64,000 bases of DNA from Saccharomonospora xinjiangensis XJ-54. Lineage in GTDB: Bacteria; Actinomycetota; Actinomycetes; Mycobacteriales; Pseudonocardiaceae. The notes under the pieces were generated by a model. That model saw only the letters and a program-made list of their open reading frames with translations. It did no database searches and had not been told where the DNA came from. The translations under genes and the position numbers were made by a program. Positions 26,908 to 36,849 of this stretch are shown here, one piece after another. Within the stretch, counting starts at the first letter, position 1. Every line of letters starts with the position of its first letter. Where the stretch lies: NCBI RefSeq assembly GCF_000258175.1, contig NZ_JH636049.1, forward strand, positions 1,584,982 through 1,648,981, in the 5' to 3' direction.

Positions 26908-26923
26908 GGCACGCTTCCGTGCC
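26908..26923. promoter_or_regulatory. Inverted repeat in the birA-pccB divergent promoter region
   Basis: GGCACG and CGTGCC arms separated by 4 bp, 25-40 bp before the pccB start. May be an operator for a regulator of the carboxylase genes; nothing else supports it. Confidence 0.3.
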
Positions 26924-26947
26924 CTATCGCTGATTAAGCTCCGCAGC

Positions 26948-28588
26948 ATGAGCAGCGCGACGGAGCCACTCGGGACGCCACCGGCAGACGAGCCGGACAT
27001 CCACACCACGGCGGGCAAGCTCGCCGACCTGTACCGCCGCGACTCGGAGGCCGTCCACGCGGGCTCGGCGCGGGCCGTCGAACGTCAGCACGCCAAAGGC
27101 AAGAAAACCGCCCGCGAGCGCATCGACCTGCTGCTCGACCCGGGCTCGTTCGTGGAACTCGACGCGCTCGCCCGGCACCGCTCCACCAACTTCGGGCAGG
27201 ACCGCAACCGCCCTTACGGCGACGGCGTCGTCACCGGGTACGGCACCATCGACGGCCGCGGTGTCTGCGTGTTCAGCCAGGACGTGACCGTGTTCGGCGG
27301 CTCGCTCGGCGAGGTCTACGGCGAGAAGATCGTCAAGGTCATGGATCTCGCCATGAAGACGGGACGGCCGATCATCGGTATCAACGAGGGCGGCGGCGCG
27401 CGCATCCAGGAGGGCGTGGTCTCGCTCGGCCTCTACGCCGAGATCTTCCGCCGCAACACGCACGCGTCCGGGGTCATCCCGCAGATCTCACTGATCATGG
27501 GAGCCAACGCGGGCGGCCACGTGTACTCGCCCGCGCTCACCGACTTCGTGGTGATGGTGGACAAGACGTCGCAGATGTTCATCACCGGCCCCGACGTCAT
27601 CAGGACGGTGACGGGCGAGGAGGTGACGCTGGAGGACCTCGGCGGCGGCCGGACCCACAACACCAAGTCGGGCAACGCCCACTATCTCGCCACGGACGAG
27701 GACGACGCCGTCTCCTACGTCAAGGAGCTGCTGTCGTTCCTGCCGTCCAACAACCTCTCGGAGCCGCCGGTCTTCGACGCGCCCGAGTCCGGCGAGGGTT
27801 CGATCGCCGACGGCGTCACCGACTCCGATCGCGAACTCGACACGCTGATCCCCGACTCCGCCAACCAGCCGTACGACATGCACGAGGTCATCTCCCGTGT
27901 CGTTGACGACGGCGAGTTCTGCGAGGTCCACGAGCTGTTCGCGCCCAATGTGATCGTCGGTTTCGGCAGGGTCGAAGGGCGCAGCGTCGGGGTGGTGGCC
28001 AACCAGCCGACCCAGTTCGCCGGCTGCCTCGACATCGACGCGTCGGAGAAGGCCGCGCGGTTCGTGCGCACCTGCGACGCCTTCAACATCCCGGTGCTGA
28101 CGTTCGTGGACGTGCCTGGCTTCCTGCCCGGGACGGACCAGGAATGGAACGGCATCATCCGCAGGGGTGCGAAGCTGATCTTCGCCTACGCCGAGGCCAC
28201 CGTTCCACTGGTCACCGTGATCACGCGCAAGGCCTACGGCGGCGCGTACGACGTGATGGGTTCCAAGCACCTCGGCGCGGACGTCAACATCGCGTGGCCG
28301 ACGGCGCAGATCGCGGTGATGGGCGCGCAGGGCGCGGCCAACATCGTGCACCGCAAGCGGCTCGCGGAGGCGGCCGAAGCGGGTGAGGACGTCGAGGCGC
28401 TGCGGCAACGGCTGATCCAGGAGTACGAGGACACGCTGTGCAACCCGTACGTCGCCGCCGAGCGCGGGTACGTGGACAGCGTCATCCCGCCGTCCCATAC
28501 GCGGGGCCACGTCGCGAGGGCGCTGCGGATGCTGCGCGACAAGCGCGAGACGCTGCCGCCCAAGAAGCACGGCAACATCCCGCTGTGA
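26948..28588 (+). CDS. pccB: Acyl-CoA carboxylase beta subunit (propionyl-CoA carboxylase, AccD5-like)
   Basis: Carboxyltransferase subunit, 546 residues. N- and C-domain crotonase-like halves: [13 protein letters not shown] (acyl-CoA oxyanion site) and later [31 protein letters not shown] and AVMGAQGA, which match AccD5/PccB. Start ATG at 26948. Followed by accE and maf exactly as Rv3280-Rv3282. Works with AccA3 (30790-32586) and AccE to make methylmalonyl-CoA from propionyl-CoA; the mutase genes are 20 kb further on. Confidence 0.95.
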   Translation: MSSATEPLGTPPADEPDIHTTAGKLADLYRRDSEAVHAGSARAVERQHAKGKKTARERIDLLLDPGSFVELDALARHRSTNFGQDRNRPYGDGVVTGYGTIDGRGVCVFSQDVTVFGGSLGEVYGEKIVKVMDLAMKTGRPIIGINEGGGARIQEGVVSLGLYAEIFRRNTHASGVIPQISLIMGANAGGHVYSPALTDFVVMVDKTSQMFITGPDVIRTVTGEEVTLEDLGGGRTHNTKSGNAHYLATDEDDAVSYVKELLSFLPSNNLSEPPVFDAPESGEGSIADGVTDSDRELDTLIPDSANQPYDMHEVISRVVDDGEFCEVHELFAPNVIVGFGRVEGRSVGVVANQPTQFAGCLDIDASEKAARFVRTCDAFNIPVLTFVDVPGFLPGTDQEWNGIIRRGAKLIFAYAEATVPLVTVITRKAYGGAYDVMGSKHLGADVNIAWPTAQIAVMGAQGAANIVHRKRLAEAAEAGEDVEALRQRLIQEYEDTLCNPYVAAERGYVDSVIPPSHTRGHVARALRMLRDKRETLPPKKHGNIPL

Positions 28589-28642
28589 CGTTTCCCTTGT
28601 GACCCCCTTTGTGACCCCCCTGTGACCACCGAGAGGTGCGCG

Positions 28643-28897
28643 ATGGCTACCGAGGCTACCGAGGCGACCCAGCCGACCGAGGACGCCGCGAGTCCGCTGC
28701 TGCGCGTCGTGAAGGGCTCCCCCGACGACGCGGAGCTGGCCGCGCTCACCGCCGTCGTCGCGGCACTCGCCTCGGCGGCCTCCGCCACTCCCGAGCCGGA
28801 AAGGACGCCCTCGCGCTGGGCCGATCCCGCGTCGCGGTTGCGGCTGCCTGCGAGGCCGGGGCCCGTGGGATGGCGGTCGTCGGCCTACCCGGTCTGA
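28643..28897 (+). CDS. accE: Acyl-CoA carboxylase epsilon subunit
   Basis: 84 residues: an acidic Thr/Glu-rich N-terminus, the helix SPDDAELAALTAVVAALA, and a Trp-Arg-Pro C-terminus (SRWADPASRL, VGWRSSAYP). This matches AccE5, the small subunit that stabilises the AccD5-AccA3 complex. Start ATG at 28643 is preceded by GAGAGG; an upstream GTG at 28622 is less likely. The 54-bp gap from pccB holds a threefold GTGACCCCC repeat. In the pccB operon. Confidence 0.85.
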   Translation: MATEATEATQPTEDAASPLLRVVKGSPDDAELAALTAVVAALASAASATPEPERTPSRWADPASRLRLPARPGPVGWRSSAYPV

Positions 28898-29076
28898 GCG
28901 TCCGGCCCGCGCGGCCTCGCCGGGAATCCGCTTCCGCCGTGTCGCAGGCCGGATCGCCGGATCGCTGGAGCCACGTCTCGCGCGGACGAACCCGGCAGGC
29001 GGTCTTGCGCGTCCGGCAGGTCTTTTCCGTGCGAGCCGGTACGCGGGAGACGGGAAGCACGGCCTAACCTTGCGGG

Positions 29077-29802
29077 GTGCGTTTGGTGCTGGCTTCCGCG
29101 TCCCCTGCCCGGCTCGCCGTGCTCCGCGCGGCGGGGGTCGAACCCGATGTCGTGGTCTCCGGTGTCGATGAGGACGCGCTCGTCGCGACACTGACCGACC
29201 CCACCCCCACCGAACTCGTGACCACCCTCGCCAGGGCCAAGGCCGACGAGGTCGCCTCCCGGTTCGCAGCCGCAGCCACGAACACCACGAACACCACGAA
29301 CATCCCGGACAACACGGACAACACCGACACCCGCACCGGCGCCGACGACATCGCCGACATCGACGACATCGCCGACATCATCGTGGTGGGTTGCGACTCC
29401 ATGCTGTCCATCGCAGGGCAGGTCGTCGGCAAGCCCGGAACGGCCGAGGTCGCCCGCACGCGCTGGAAGGACATGGCAGGCGGCGAGGGGGAGCTGCTCA
29501 CCGGGCACGCCGTCGTCCGGCTCCGCGACGGCGCCGTGGTGGCCCGCGCGGAGGGAACCCGCGTCACCACCGTGCGGTTCTCCACGCCGAGCGGCGAGGA
29601 ACTCGACGCCTACCTCGCCACAGGCGAACCGCTCGCCGTGGCGGGGGCGTTCACGCTCGACGGGCTGGGCGGCTGGTTCGTCGAGGGCGTGGACGGTGAT
29701 CCGTCCAGCGTCGTCGGCATCAGCCTCCCGCTCACCCGCCGGTTGCTCGCCGAGGTCGGCGTCGGTGTCGTCTCGCTGTGGGGCGATCGCGCCACGTCGT
29801 GA
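29077..29802 (+). CDS. maf: Maf family nucleoside-triphosphate pyrophosphatase
   Basis: Hydrolyses non-canonical or 5-methyl dTTP/UTP-type nucleotides; in bacteria linked to division control and house-cleaning. 241 residues, longer than the usual about 200-220: Maf start LVLASASPARLAVLRAAG, VVGCDSML (catalytic Asp), GKPGTAEVARTRW and VAGAFTLDGLGGWFVEG. Between about residues 68 and 103 there is a low-complexity insert (ATNTTNTTNIPDNTDN, then ADDIADIDDIADI) built from 9-12 bp duplications. GTG start. Third gene of the pccB-accE-maf cluster, as in mycobacteria. Confidence 0.92.
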   Translation: MRLVLASASPARLAVLRAAGVEPDVVVSGVDEDALVATLTDPTPTELVTTLARAKADEVASRFAAAATNTTNTTNIPDNTDNTDTRTGADDIADIDDIADIIVVGCDSMLSIAGQVVGKPGTAEVARTRWKDMAGGEGELLTGHAVVRLRDGAVVARAEGTRVTTVRFSTPSGEELDAYLATGEPLAVAGAFTLDGLGGWFVEGVDGDPSSVVGISLPLTRRLLAEVGVGVVSLWGDRATS

Positions 29803-29823
29803 CCCCGGCGGCCCCGGCGAATG

Positions 29824-30606
29824 TCACCGTGGGGGCAGCACGCCGGGACACTCGGTCAGGTCGGTGTCTCTGACGTCCACCTCGGGCCAGCCACGCAGAT
29901 CGTCCGGCGAGGACTCGACCCGGGTGCAGCCGACCCGCTCGCCGCCAAGCCGCACCACCTCGGCCACCACTCCGGGGTCGGAGCAGCCTGCGTTCACGGA
30001 GCGCCCCACGGGATCGGCGCACGCCTGGTGCACCAGAACGACCTCGGGCACGTCGGCGGCCCGCAGGTCGTGATCAGCACCGTCAGCACCGTCAGCACCG
30101 CTGCCATCCACCACGTCGTCGAGCACCACGTCGTCGAGCACCACCGCGTCGGCGAACAGGGCTCCGCCGACGGCGTGCCAGGCGTCGCCGCGCCAGGCGT
30201 GCACCTCCCCCACCACACCGCCGTCGAGCGAACCGCGCACGAGGCACACGGGTGCGGCGCTCTGGGAGCAGCGCAACGAGTTGTGGTGCAGGCGCACCCC
30301 GCGGGCGCTCAGCTCCGTCACGGTGGCGCTCCCGCCCGAAGGCGGCCCTGCCCGCAGCCGCCCGTTGTCGCCATCCCTGTCGGCGAGGAGTTCCACCGGC
30401 ATCCCGTTCACCACGGTGGACACGAGCACCCTGCACGGCTCCGCACCGCACCCCACGTCGTCGGCGGAGCGGACCGGCTGGACCGGAACGGGATCGGGCG
30501 CTGTCGAACCCCACAACGCGGCGGCCACCTGCGCGCCGAGCGCGGCGGCCAGTGCCACGGCCACGGTGACCAGCACACGCGGGGGCGGCACCGCACCCGT
30601 CGTCAC
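29824..30606 (-). CDS. Hypothetical membrane-anchored secreted protein
   Basis: 260 residues with an N-terminal TM or signal anchor (about 10-31, VLVTVAVALAAALGAQVAAAL in part) and an exported domain rich in Cys (pairs at CGAEPC, LRCSQSAAPVC) suggesting disulfides. No family recognised. Residues about 158-185 show duplicated codons: VVLDD twice, then GADGADGADH. Divergent from accA3 and convergent with maf, which is 22 bp away. Confidence 0.6.
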   Translation of the reverse strand: MTTGAVPPPRVLVTVAVALAAALGAQVAAALWGSTAPDPVPVQPVRSADDVGCGAEPCRVLVSTVVNGMPVELLADRDGDNGRLRAGPPSGGSATVTELSARGVRLHHNSLRCSQSAAPVCLVRGSLDGGVVGEVHAWRGDAWHAVGGALFADAVVLDDVVLDDVVDGSGADGADGADHDLRAADVPEVVLVHQACADPVGRSVNAGCSDPGVVAEVVRLGGERVGCTRVESSPDDLRGWPEVDVRDTDLTECPGVLPPR

Positions 30607-30728
30607 GACCGATCACCTCCCGACGATTCGCGACGAGGGTAATGAACGGCCGATCCGGCTTGTCCGAACCTCGACGCGCCCACCAGCGGGAACGGCGACG
30701 CACCCCTCACGCGGGGTGACCCTTCTCT

Positions 30729-30742
30729 CGTCTCGTGAGACG
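30729..30742. promoter_or_regulatory. Palindrome upstream of accA3
   Basis: CGTCTC GT GAGACG is a perfect 6-bp inverted repeat about 47 bp before the accA3 start, in the 183-bp divergent gap shared with the hypothetical exported protein. Candidate operator or part of the promoter; the regulator is unknown. Confidence 0.35.
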
Positions 30743-30789
30743 GGCGGCGTCCGTAGACTCTCGCGTGAGCAGCTAACGAGGAGGTAAGC

Positions 30790-32586
30790 GTGCCGGAACC
30801 AGCCACCGTGCGGAAAGTGCTCATCGCCAATCGCGGGGAGATCGCGGTGCGGGTGATCAGGGCGGCGCGGGACGCGGGGCTGGCCAGCGTCGCCGTCTAC
30901 GCCGATCCCGACCGGGACGCACCGCACGTACGCATGGCCGACGAGGCGTTCGCGCTCAACGGAACCACCGCGGCCGAGACGTACCTCGTGATCGACAAGC
31001 TGCTCGCCGTCGCCAAGCGTTCGGGCGCCGATTCCGTGCACCCCGGCTACGGCTTCCTCTCCGAGAACGCCGACTTCGCACAGGCTGTGATCGACGCGGG
31101 CCTGATCTGGATCGGGCCCGACCCTTCGGCCATCCGCGATCTCGGTGACAAGGTCACCGCACGGCACATCGCGTTGCGCGCGGGCGCGCCACTCGTTCCC
31201 GGCACGAAGGAACCCGTCTCCGGCGCCAACGAGATCGTCGCGTTCGCCGAGGAGCACGGGCTGCCTGTGGCGATCAAGGCCGCGTTCGGCGGCGGCGGAA
31301 GGGGCCTGAAGGTCGCCCGCAGCAAGGAGGAGATCCCCGAGCTGTTCGAGTCGGCGACGCGCGAGGCCGTCGCCGCGTTCGGGCGCGGCGAGTGCTTCGT
31401 CGAGCGCTACCTCGACCGCCCAAGGCACGTCGAGGCGCAGGTGCTGGCCGACAAGCACGGCAACGTCGTCGTGGTCGGCACCCGCGACTGCTCGCTGCAA
31501 CGCCGTCACCAGAAACTCGTCGAGGAAGCCCCAGCGCCGTTCCTCACCGAGGAGCAGCGCGAGATCATCCACTCCTCGGCCAAGGCCATCTGCCGCGAGG
31601 CGGGCTACTCCGGTGCGGGCACCGTCGAGTACCTCGTCGGTGCCGACGGCACGATCTCGTTCCTCGAGGTCAACACCCGTCTCCAGGTGGAGCACCCCGT
31701 TTCGGAGGAGACCACCGGCATCGACCTGGTGCGCGAGCAGTTCCGCATCGCCGAGGGCGGCACGCTGCCGTTCCCGGAGGACCCCGCGCCGCGAGGGCAC
31801 TCCATCGAGTTCCGCATCAACGGTGAGGACGCTGGCCGCAACTTCCTGCCGGCTCCGGGCACCGTGACCAGGCTGGTGTTCCCCGAGGGCCCCGGCGTGC
31901 GCGTCGATTCGGGTGTCGAGACGGGCAGTGTCATCGGCGGTCAGTTCGACTCGATGCTCGCCAAGGTGATCGTCACGGGAGCGGACAGAAAGCAGGCGGT
32001 CGAGCGCGCGCGACGGGCGCTCGGCGAGATGGTCGTCGAGGGAATGGCCACCGTGCTGCCGTTCCACCGCGCGGTGGTGCGTGACCCGGCTTTCGTCGGC
32101 GACGAGAACGGGTTCTCCGTGCACACGCGCTGGATCGAGACCGAGTTCGACAACACCATCGAGCCGTTCACGGCCCCCGAGGGCGAGGGCTCCGACACCG
32201 GCGACAACGGCGACAACACAGCGCCCCGCCGCAACGTCGTCGTGGAGGTCGGCGGGAAGCGGCTGGAGGTGTCGCTGCCCGGTGATCTCACGCTCGGCGG
32301 CGGCAACCCCTCGGGGTCGGCGAAGGCCAAACCCCGCAAGCGAGGCGGCGGAACCAAGGCCGTCGCCAGCGGTGACGCGGTCACAGCCCCGATGCAGGGC
32401 ACCATCGTCAAGGTCGCCGTCACGGAAGGCCAGCAGGTCGAGGCCGGGGAACTCGTGGTCGTGCTGGAGGCCATGAAGATGGAGAACCCGGTCACGGCAC
32501 ACAAGTCGGGCACCGTGTCCGGGCTCGCCGTCGAGGTCGGCGAGTCGGTCGGGCAGGGCTCGGTCCTGTTCGAACTGAAGGACTGA
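30790..32586 (+). CDS. accA3: Acyl-CoA carboxylase alpha subunit (biotin carboxylase plus biotin carrier)
   Basis: 598 residues. Biotin carboxylase domain from the N-terminus ([30 protein letters not shown]-grasp [36 protein letters not shown]) to about 450, a linker, and a C-terminal biotinyl domain with EAMKMEN, biotin Lys at about 563. Start GTG at 30790 follows GAGGAGGT. Matches AccA3 (Rv3285), which serves several AccD partners; here PccB and AccE are 2 kb upstream. Substrate for BirA. Confidence 0.96.
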   Translation: MPEPATVRKVLIANRGEIAVRVIRAARDAGLASVAVYADPDRDAPHVRMADEAFALNGTTAAETYLVIDKLLAVAKRSGADSVHPGYGFLSENADFAQAVIDAGLIWIGPDPSAIRDLGDKVTARHIALRAGAPLVPGTKEPVSGANEIVAFAEEHGLPVAIKAAFGGGGRGLKVARSKEEIPELFESATREAVAAFGRGECFVERYLDRPRHVEAQVLADKHGNVVVVGTRDCSLQRRHQKLVEEAPAPFLTEEQREIIHSSAKAICREAGYSGAGTVEYLVGADGTISFLEVNTRLQVEHPVSEETTGIDLVREQFRIAEGGTLPFPEDPAPRGHSIEFRINGEDAGRNFLPAPGTVTRLVFPEGPGVRVDSGVETGSVIGGQFDSMLAKVIVTGADRKQAVERARRALGEMVVEGMATVLPFHRAVVRDPAFVGDENGFSVHTRWIETEFDNTIEPFTAPEGEGSDTGDNGDNTAPRRNVVVEVGGKRLEVSLPGDLTLGGGNPSGSAKAKPRKRGGGTKAVASGDAVTAPMQGTIVKVAVTEGQQVEAGELVVVLEAMKMENPVTAHKSGTVSGLAVEVGESVGQGSVLFELKD

Positions 32587-32658
32587 CCTCTGTGACGTAA
32601 CGATCACGCCACGCGCGGTTCGTGGTGGTGGGGTGACTCGCCGACCTACCATCGTGGC

Positions 32659-33063
32659 GTGGCCGTTGACCGACCGAACTTCCGCCTCAGCGACGCCGAG
32701 AGGACCCAAGCCCTCGACGCGCTCGCCGAGCACGTCCGCACGGGTCGGCTCGACCTCCCCGAGTACGACGAGCGCTCCGCCTCGGTCACCTCGGCCAAGA
32801 CGCGGGGTGATCTCGCGGCCGTCTTCGCCGACCTTCCCGACCCCCGTCCCGAGGTGCTCGGCCCCGCAGGCACCGTGGAGCGGGTTCCCGCGGCCGTTCC
32901 CGTGCCGTCACTGGGTCGCCGCCTCGCCGCTGTGGCGGTTCCCGCCGCGACGGTGCTGGCGGTCGTGCTGTTCTTCACGCTGGGCCGGTTCGGGATCTTC
33001 GTGTTCGTGCTGCCGATCGTGGTGGCGCTGCTGGCGGGTTCGCTCGCCCGCCAGCGTCACTGA
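32659..33063 (+). CDS. DUF1707 SHOCT-like membrane protein
   Basis: 134 residues. The N-terminal half has the DUF1707 pattern RLSDAERTQALDALAEHVRTGRL and DLPEYDERSASV (given in pieces), a short helical module with the conserved GRL-x-EYDER. The C-terminal half holds two close TM helices (about 86-105 and 110-127). GTG start at 32659. Overlaps the convergent ABC ATPase gene by 7 bp. Role unknown, membrane-bound. Confidence 0.83.
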   Translation: MAVDRPNFRLSDAERTQALDALAEHVRTGRLDLPEYDERSASVTSAKTRGDLAAVFADLPDPRPEVLGPAGTVERVPAAVPVPSLGRRLAAVAVPAATVLAVVLFFTLGRFGIFVFVLPIVVALLAGSLARQRH

Positions 33064-33761
33064 ACGCCGAGCACCCCGGCACGACTGTGCTGGTGGGCGG
33101 ACAACCTGCCGTCCACCACCTCCACCACGGCATCGACGCGATCGAGGTGCCGGTGGTCGTGCGTGACGACGAGCGTGGCCGTGCCCCGATCGCGGGTCAG
33201 GTTCACGAGCAGATCGACGATGGCCTCGCCTCCGTGCCGGTCGAGTGCGCTCGTCGGCTCGTCGGCGAGCACCACCGAGGGCTCGTTGACCAGTGCCCTG
33301 GCGATGTTGACCCGCTGCCGCTGCCCTCCGGAGAGCTGGTGCGGCCTTCGCCCGGCGAGTGCGGAGAGCCCGACGGACTCGATCAGCTCGTCGGCCCGTT
33401 CCCGCGCGACGCGACGCGGGCGCCCGTCGAGGTGCGCCATCACCCGGAGCTGCTCGGCCACCGTCAACGACGGCAGCAGGTGGGACTGCTGGAACACCAC
33501 ACCCACATGGCGGCGACGCAGCCGGGCCCGCTCGGATTCGCGAAGGCCACCCGTATCGACGCCGCCGACCACCACCTGTCCCCGATCGGGACGCACGAGC
33601 GTCGCGGCGACGGCGAGCAGACTCGACTTGCCGGAGCCGGAAGGGCCCACCACGGCGGTCACCGTGCCCGGCTCCACGCTCAGCGACACGTCGTCCAGCG
33701 CGGTCACCCTGGATTCGCCGTCGGGGTAGGTGAGGGTCACCCCGGTCAAGGTCAAGCTCAT
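33057..33761 (-). CDS. ABC transporter ATP-binding protein (LolD/MacB type)
   Basis: 234 residues with Walker A GPSGSGKSS, Q-loop VVFQQSHLLPSL, signature LSGGQRQRV, Walker B VVLADEPTSALD and switch His in VTHDH. The type couples with FtsX-like permeases; the permease gene lies just upstream and its stop overlaps this start (ATGA type, 33758-33761). Probably an exporter of a peptide, lipid or antibiotic; the HK-RR pair on the other side may control it. Confidence 0.93.
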   Translation of the reverse strand: MSLTLTGVTLTYPDGESRVTALDDVSLSVEPGTVTAVVGPSGSGKSSLLAVAATLVRPDRGQVVVGGVDTGGLRESERARLRRRHVGVVFQQSHLLPSLTVAEQLRVMAHLDGRPRRVARERADELIESVGLSALAGRRPHQLSGGQRQRVNIARALVNEPSVVLADEPTSALDRHGGEAIVDLLVNLTRDRGTATLVVTHDHRHLDRVDAVVEVVDGRLSAHQHSRAGVLGVQ

Positions 33762-34801
33762 CGTGCCCCTCCAAGGGCGGTCAGCGGGTCAACGGACGTG
33801 ACGTGGCGCAACGACAGCGCCGCACCGACGAGCCCGAGCCCGATCATGATCAACGAAGGAACGCCGACGGTGACGGGATCGAGCACGAACGGCACGGTGT
33901 CCGCCAGGGCAGCGCCCAGGAGCACCGTGATGGCCGTGCCGACGGCCGTGCCGGCCACGAGCACCACGAGCGCCTGCCCCAGCGCGTCCCTCAGCAGGTA
34001 GCCGTTCGACGCGCCGAGAGCCTTCAACACCGCCACATCGCTGCGGCGCTGCATCGTCCACACGGTGAAGAACGCGCCGACGACGAGTGCGGAGATCCCG
34101 AACAGGAAGCCGCGCATCACCTGCAACGAGCCGTTCTCGGCCTGGTACGACGCGATGGCCGACACGGCTTCGTCCCTCGGCAGCGTGGTCGTGCCGAGCG
34201 CACGGTCACCTCCTGCCAGATCGGCGCCGTCCTCGGTGGTCAGTGCCACGACCGTCGCGGCGTCGCCGTCCAGCACCGTCCACACCACGGGGGTGTGGCT
34301 GTACGAGGCGTCACCGGTGATGGCGCGGACGGTCAGCTCCCGGTCGGCCAGTGTCACCGTGGTTCCCTTGGCAGCGCCCAGTTCCTCGGCGGCGCTCTCC
34401 GACAGCACCACGCTGCCCGGCTCCACTCCTCCGACGGCACTCGCCACCCCTGAGCCGGGCTCGACGCCGAACACGGCCACACTCACGGCCCGCGACGACG
34501 TGGCCCTGGCCATACCGATCGACACCGGTTCGGCTGCCACGACCCCGGGCCGCTCCTCCCACTGCCGCCACACGTCCTGTTCGAGCCGGGAGTCGGTGAA
34601 CGACACGTCCTCGCCGGGCAGCGGGGCCGCGAAGGCGAGGTGGTCGGCGGGCAGCCCCGTGATGGCGGAGGTGTTCTCCTTTCCGAGACCGGCCGTCAAC
34701 CCGGACAGCAGGCCGACCAGCACAGTGATCAACACGAGCACGGTGCCGACGAGCGCGAACCGCCCACGGGCGAACCGGAGATCGCGCCACGCGACGAACA
34801 C
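33758..34801 (-). CDS. ABC transporter permease, FtsX/MacB type
   Basis: 347 residues with four TM helices: one at the N-terminus (about 15-36), then a long extracytoplasmic domain (about 40-215) and three helices at the C-terminus (about 235-345). This is the FtsX/MacB layout of a half-transporter that acts as a homodimer. First gene of the pair with the ATPase. The 161-bp gap to the divergent histidine kinase gene holds the promoters. Confidence 0.9.
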   Translation of the reverse strand: MFVAWRDLRFARGRFALVGTVLVLITVLVGLLSGLTAGLGKENTSAITGLPADHLAFAAPLPGEDVSFTDSRLEQDVWRQWEERPGVVAAEPVSIGMARATSSRAVSVAVFGVEPGSGVASAVGGVEPGSVVLSESAAEELGAAKGTTVTLADRELTVRAITGDASYSHTPVVWTVLDGDAATVVALTTEDGADLAGGDRALGTTTLPRDEAVSAIASYQAENGSLQVMRGFLFGISALVVGAFFTVWTMQRRSDVAVLKALGASNGYLLRDALGQALVVLVAGTAVGTAITVLLGAALADTVPFVLDPVTVGVPSLIMIGLGLVGAALSLRHVTSVDPLTALGGAR

Positions 34802-34962
34802 GAGAGGTCCTCCTTCTCAGGCGGCACCGAACCCGCGCCGGTGCTCCGCCGCTGTCCAGCCTTCCCGCGCCCGCGTGCCCCGGCATCGGCATCAGGACGG
34901 AGATCCACCTCCACCTTTCCGACGATGCCGGTCCCCTCGACGCGCGCATAGGCTGGAACGCG

Positions 34963-36180
34963 GTGCGACCTCTCTCCGATTTCTCCTCACTGACCGTGGT
35001 GCGCGGCTTCCTGCACTCGCTCGTGGCCGTGCTTCTCGTGCTGGCCTGCGTGCGGGCCGTGACCACAGGAGTCAACGGTGCTGCCGTCGTCGCGGTGTGC
35101 GCGGTCTTCGCCGCCGTGTACGCGGCGGCCGGACTCCGGCCGCTGGATGTGACGTCGCGGCGGGGCGCCGTGACGTGGCTCGCCGCGCTCGGCGTCGTGT
35201 GGCTCGCCCTGCTGATCCTCACCCCGGACGCCATCTGGGTGGCGTTTCCCCTCTTCGTGCTCCAGCTCTCCCTGCTGCCTGCTCACTGGGGCGTGGCGAC
35301 TGTCGCGCTCACCACGGCGCTGGCGATCGGCGGCTTCGGCTGGCACCAGCACGCGCTGACCTCGGGGATGATCCTCGGGCCTTTGCTCGGCGCCACGGTG
35401 TCGGTCATCGGGGTGCTGGGCTACCAGGCGTTGCACCGCGAGAGCGAACGGCGACGGCGCCTGCTCGACGAGCTGACCGCCACGCGAGCCGAACTCGCGG
35501 CGGCCGAACGCAGCGCGGGAGTGCTCGCCGAGCGGGAACGGCTCGCGAGGGAGATCCACGACACCGTGGCCCAGGGCCTTTCGAGCATCCAGCTCCTGCT
35601 GCGAGCGGCCCAGCGGTCGCTCGCGACCGGGGCGCCGGGCGCGGCGGGGCACATCGAACGCGCGAGGCAGGCCGCGGCGGACAACCTCGCGGAGGCCCGC
35701 CGGTTCGTGCGCGACTGGAGCCCGCCGATCCTCGAAGGGCGAAGCCTCCCCGACGCGCTGGACACGCTGTGCGCCACCACGGCCGACGAAAGCGGTCTTC
35801 TCGTGAACCTGCACGTCAGCGGCACACCGTTTCCCCTGCCCACGACGGCCGAGACGACCCTGTGGCGGGTGGCACAGTCCGCGCTCGCCAACGTCGTGCG
35901 GCACGCCGAGGCGGGAACGGCGGAGGTAACCCTGAGCTACATGGACACGGAGGTGGCGCTCGACGTGGTTGACGACGGTGTCGGCTTCGATCCCGGCGCG
36001 CAGCCCGCGCCCGGCGTCCGGCAGGACGGCGCGGGCTACGGGCTCGCGGCCATGCGCGCGCGAGCCCGCGCCGCAGGCGGTGACCTCGTTGTCGAGTCGG
36101 CTCCCGGCCGGGGCACCGCTGTGGCCGTGACACTGCCGTGCCGGGGCAACGCGGACGGCGTCGAGGCGGTGGCGGGATGA
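34963..36180 (+). CDS. Sensor histidine kinase, NarL-partner (HisKA_3) type
   Basis: 405 residues: five or six TM helices in the first 160, then the HisKA_3 dimerisation helix with REIHDTVAQGLSSIQLLL (phosphoacceptor His in REIHDT), and HATPase with ANVVRHAEAG, VVDDGVGFDPG and GYGLAAMRARA. GTG start at 34963. Its TGA overlaps the ATG of the response regulator. Divergent from the FtsX-type ABC transporter, a common arrangement where the pair controls the exporter. Confidence 0.93.
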   Translation: MRPLSDFSSLTVVRGFLHSLVAVLLVLACVRAVTTGVNGAAVVAVCAVFAAVYAAAGLRPLDVTSRRGAVTWLAALGVVWLALLILTPDAIWVAFPLFVLQLSLLPAHWGVATVALTTALAIGGFGWHQHALTSGMILGPLLGATVSVIGVLGYQALHRESERRRRLLDELTATRAELAAAERSAGVLAERERLAREIHDTVAQGLSSIQLLLRAAQRSLATGAPGAAGHIERARQAAADNLAEARRFVRDWSPPILEGRSLPDALDTLCATTADESGLLVNLHVSGTPFPLPTTAETTLWRVAQSALANVVRHAEAGTAEVTLSYMDTEVALDVVDDGVGFDPGAQPAPGVRQDGAGYGLAAMRARARAAGGDLVVESAPGRGTAVAVTLPCRGNADGVEAVAG

Positions 36181-36830
36181 TCCGGATACTTCTCGCCGAC
36201 GACCACCCCGTGGTCAGGGCCGGGCTGCGGGCCGTGCTGGAGACGGAACCCGGTTTCGTGATCGTGGACGAGGCCGCCACCGCCGAGGAGGCCGTCCAGC
36301 GCTGCGCGGAGATCGATGTCGATGTCGTGCTGATGGATCTGCGGTTCGGGGCAGGCACCAGCGGCATCGACGCGACGTCGGCCATCCGGAGCCGCCCCGA
36401 CCCGCCACACGTCGTGGTGCTCACCACCTACGACACCGACGCCGACATCCTCGCCGCCCTCGACGCGGGCGCGGCCGGATACCTGCTCAAGGACACCCCG
36501 CCCGACGAACTGGCCTCGGCCGTGCGCTCGGCGGCCGTCGGCAGAGCACCCCTGTCCCCCGCCGTCGCGGGACGGCTGCTCGACCGCATGCGCACACCGA
36601 CCAGGCTCTCGCCACGCGAGACCGAGGTGCTGAGCCTCGTCGCACTCGGCCTGTCCAACCAGCTCATCAGCCGCAAGCTGTTCCTCACCGAGGCGACCGT
36701 CAAATCCCACCTCGCCCACATCTACGGCAAACTCGGCGTCGGCTCCCGTACCGCCGCGGTGGCCGTGGCCACGGAGCGGGGCATCATCAGAGCACCTCAC
36801 CTCAGGGACACCGGACACTCCGGGCGGTGA
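36177..36830 (+). CDS. Response regulator, NarL/LuxR family
   Basis: 217 residues: receiver domain with LLADDHPVVRAGL (acidic pair), VVLMDLRFG (phosphoacceptor Asp), TTYDTDADI and LLKDTPPDE (conserved Lys), then a LuxR HTH starting LSPRETEVLSLVALG and ending SHLAHIYGKLGVGSR. ATG at 36177 overlaps the kinase stop (ATGA). Pairs with the upstream kinase. Confidence 0.94.
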   Translation: MIRILLADDHPVVRAGLRAVLETEPGFVIVDEAATAEEAVQRCAEIDVDVVLMDLRFGAGTSGIDATSAIRSRPDPPHVVVLTTYDTDADILAALDAGAAGYLLKDTPPDELASAVRSAAVGRAPLSPAVAGRLLDRMRTPTRLSPRETEVLSLVALGLSNQLISRKLFLTEATVKSHLAHIYGKLGVGSRTAAVAVATERGIIRAPHLRDTGHSGR

Positions 36831-36849
36831 CGGGCCTACACTCCCGGGC

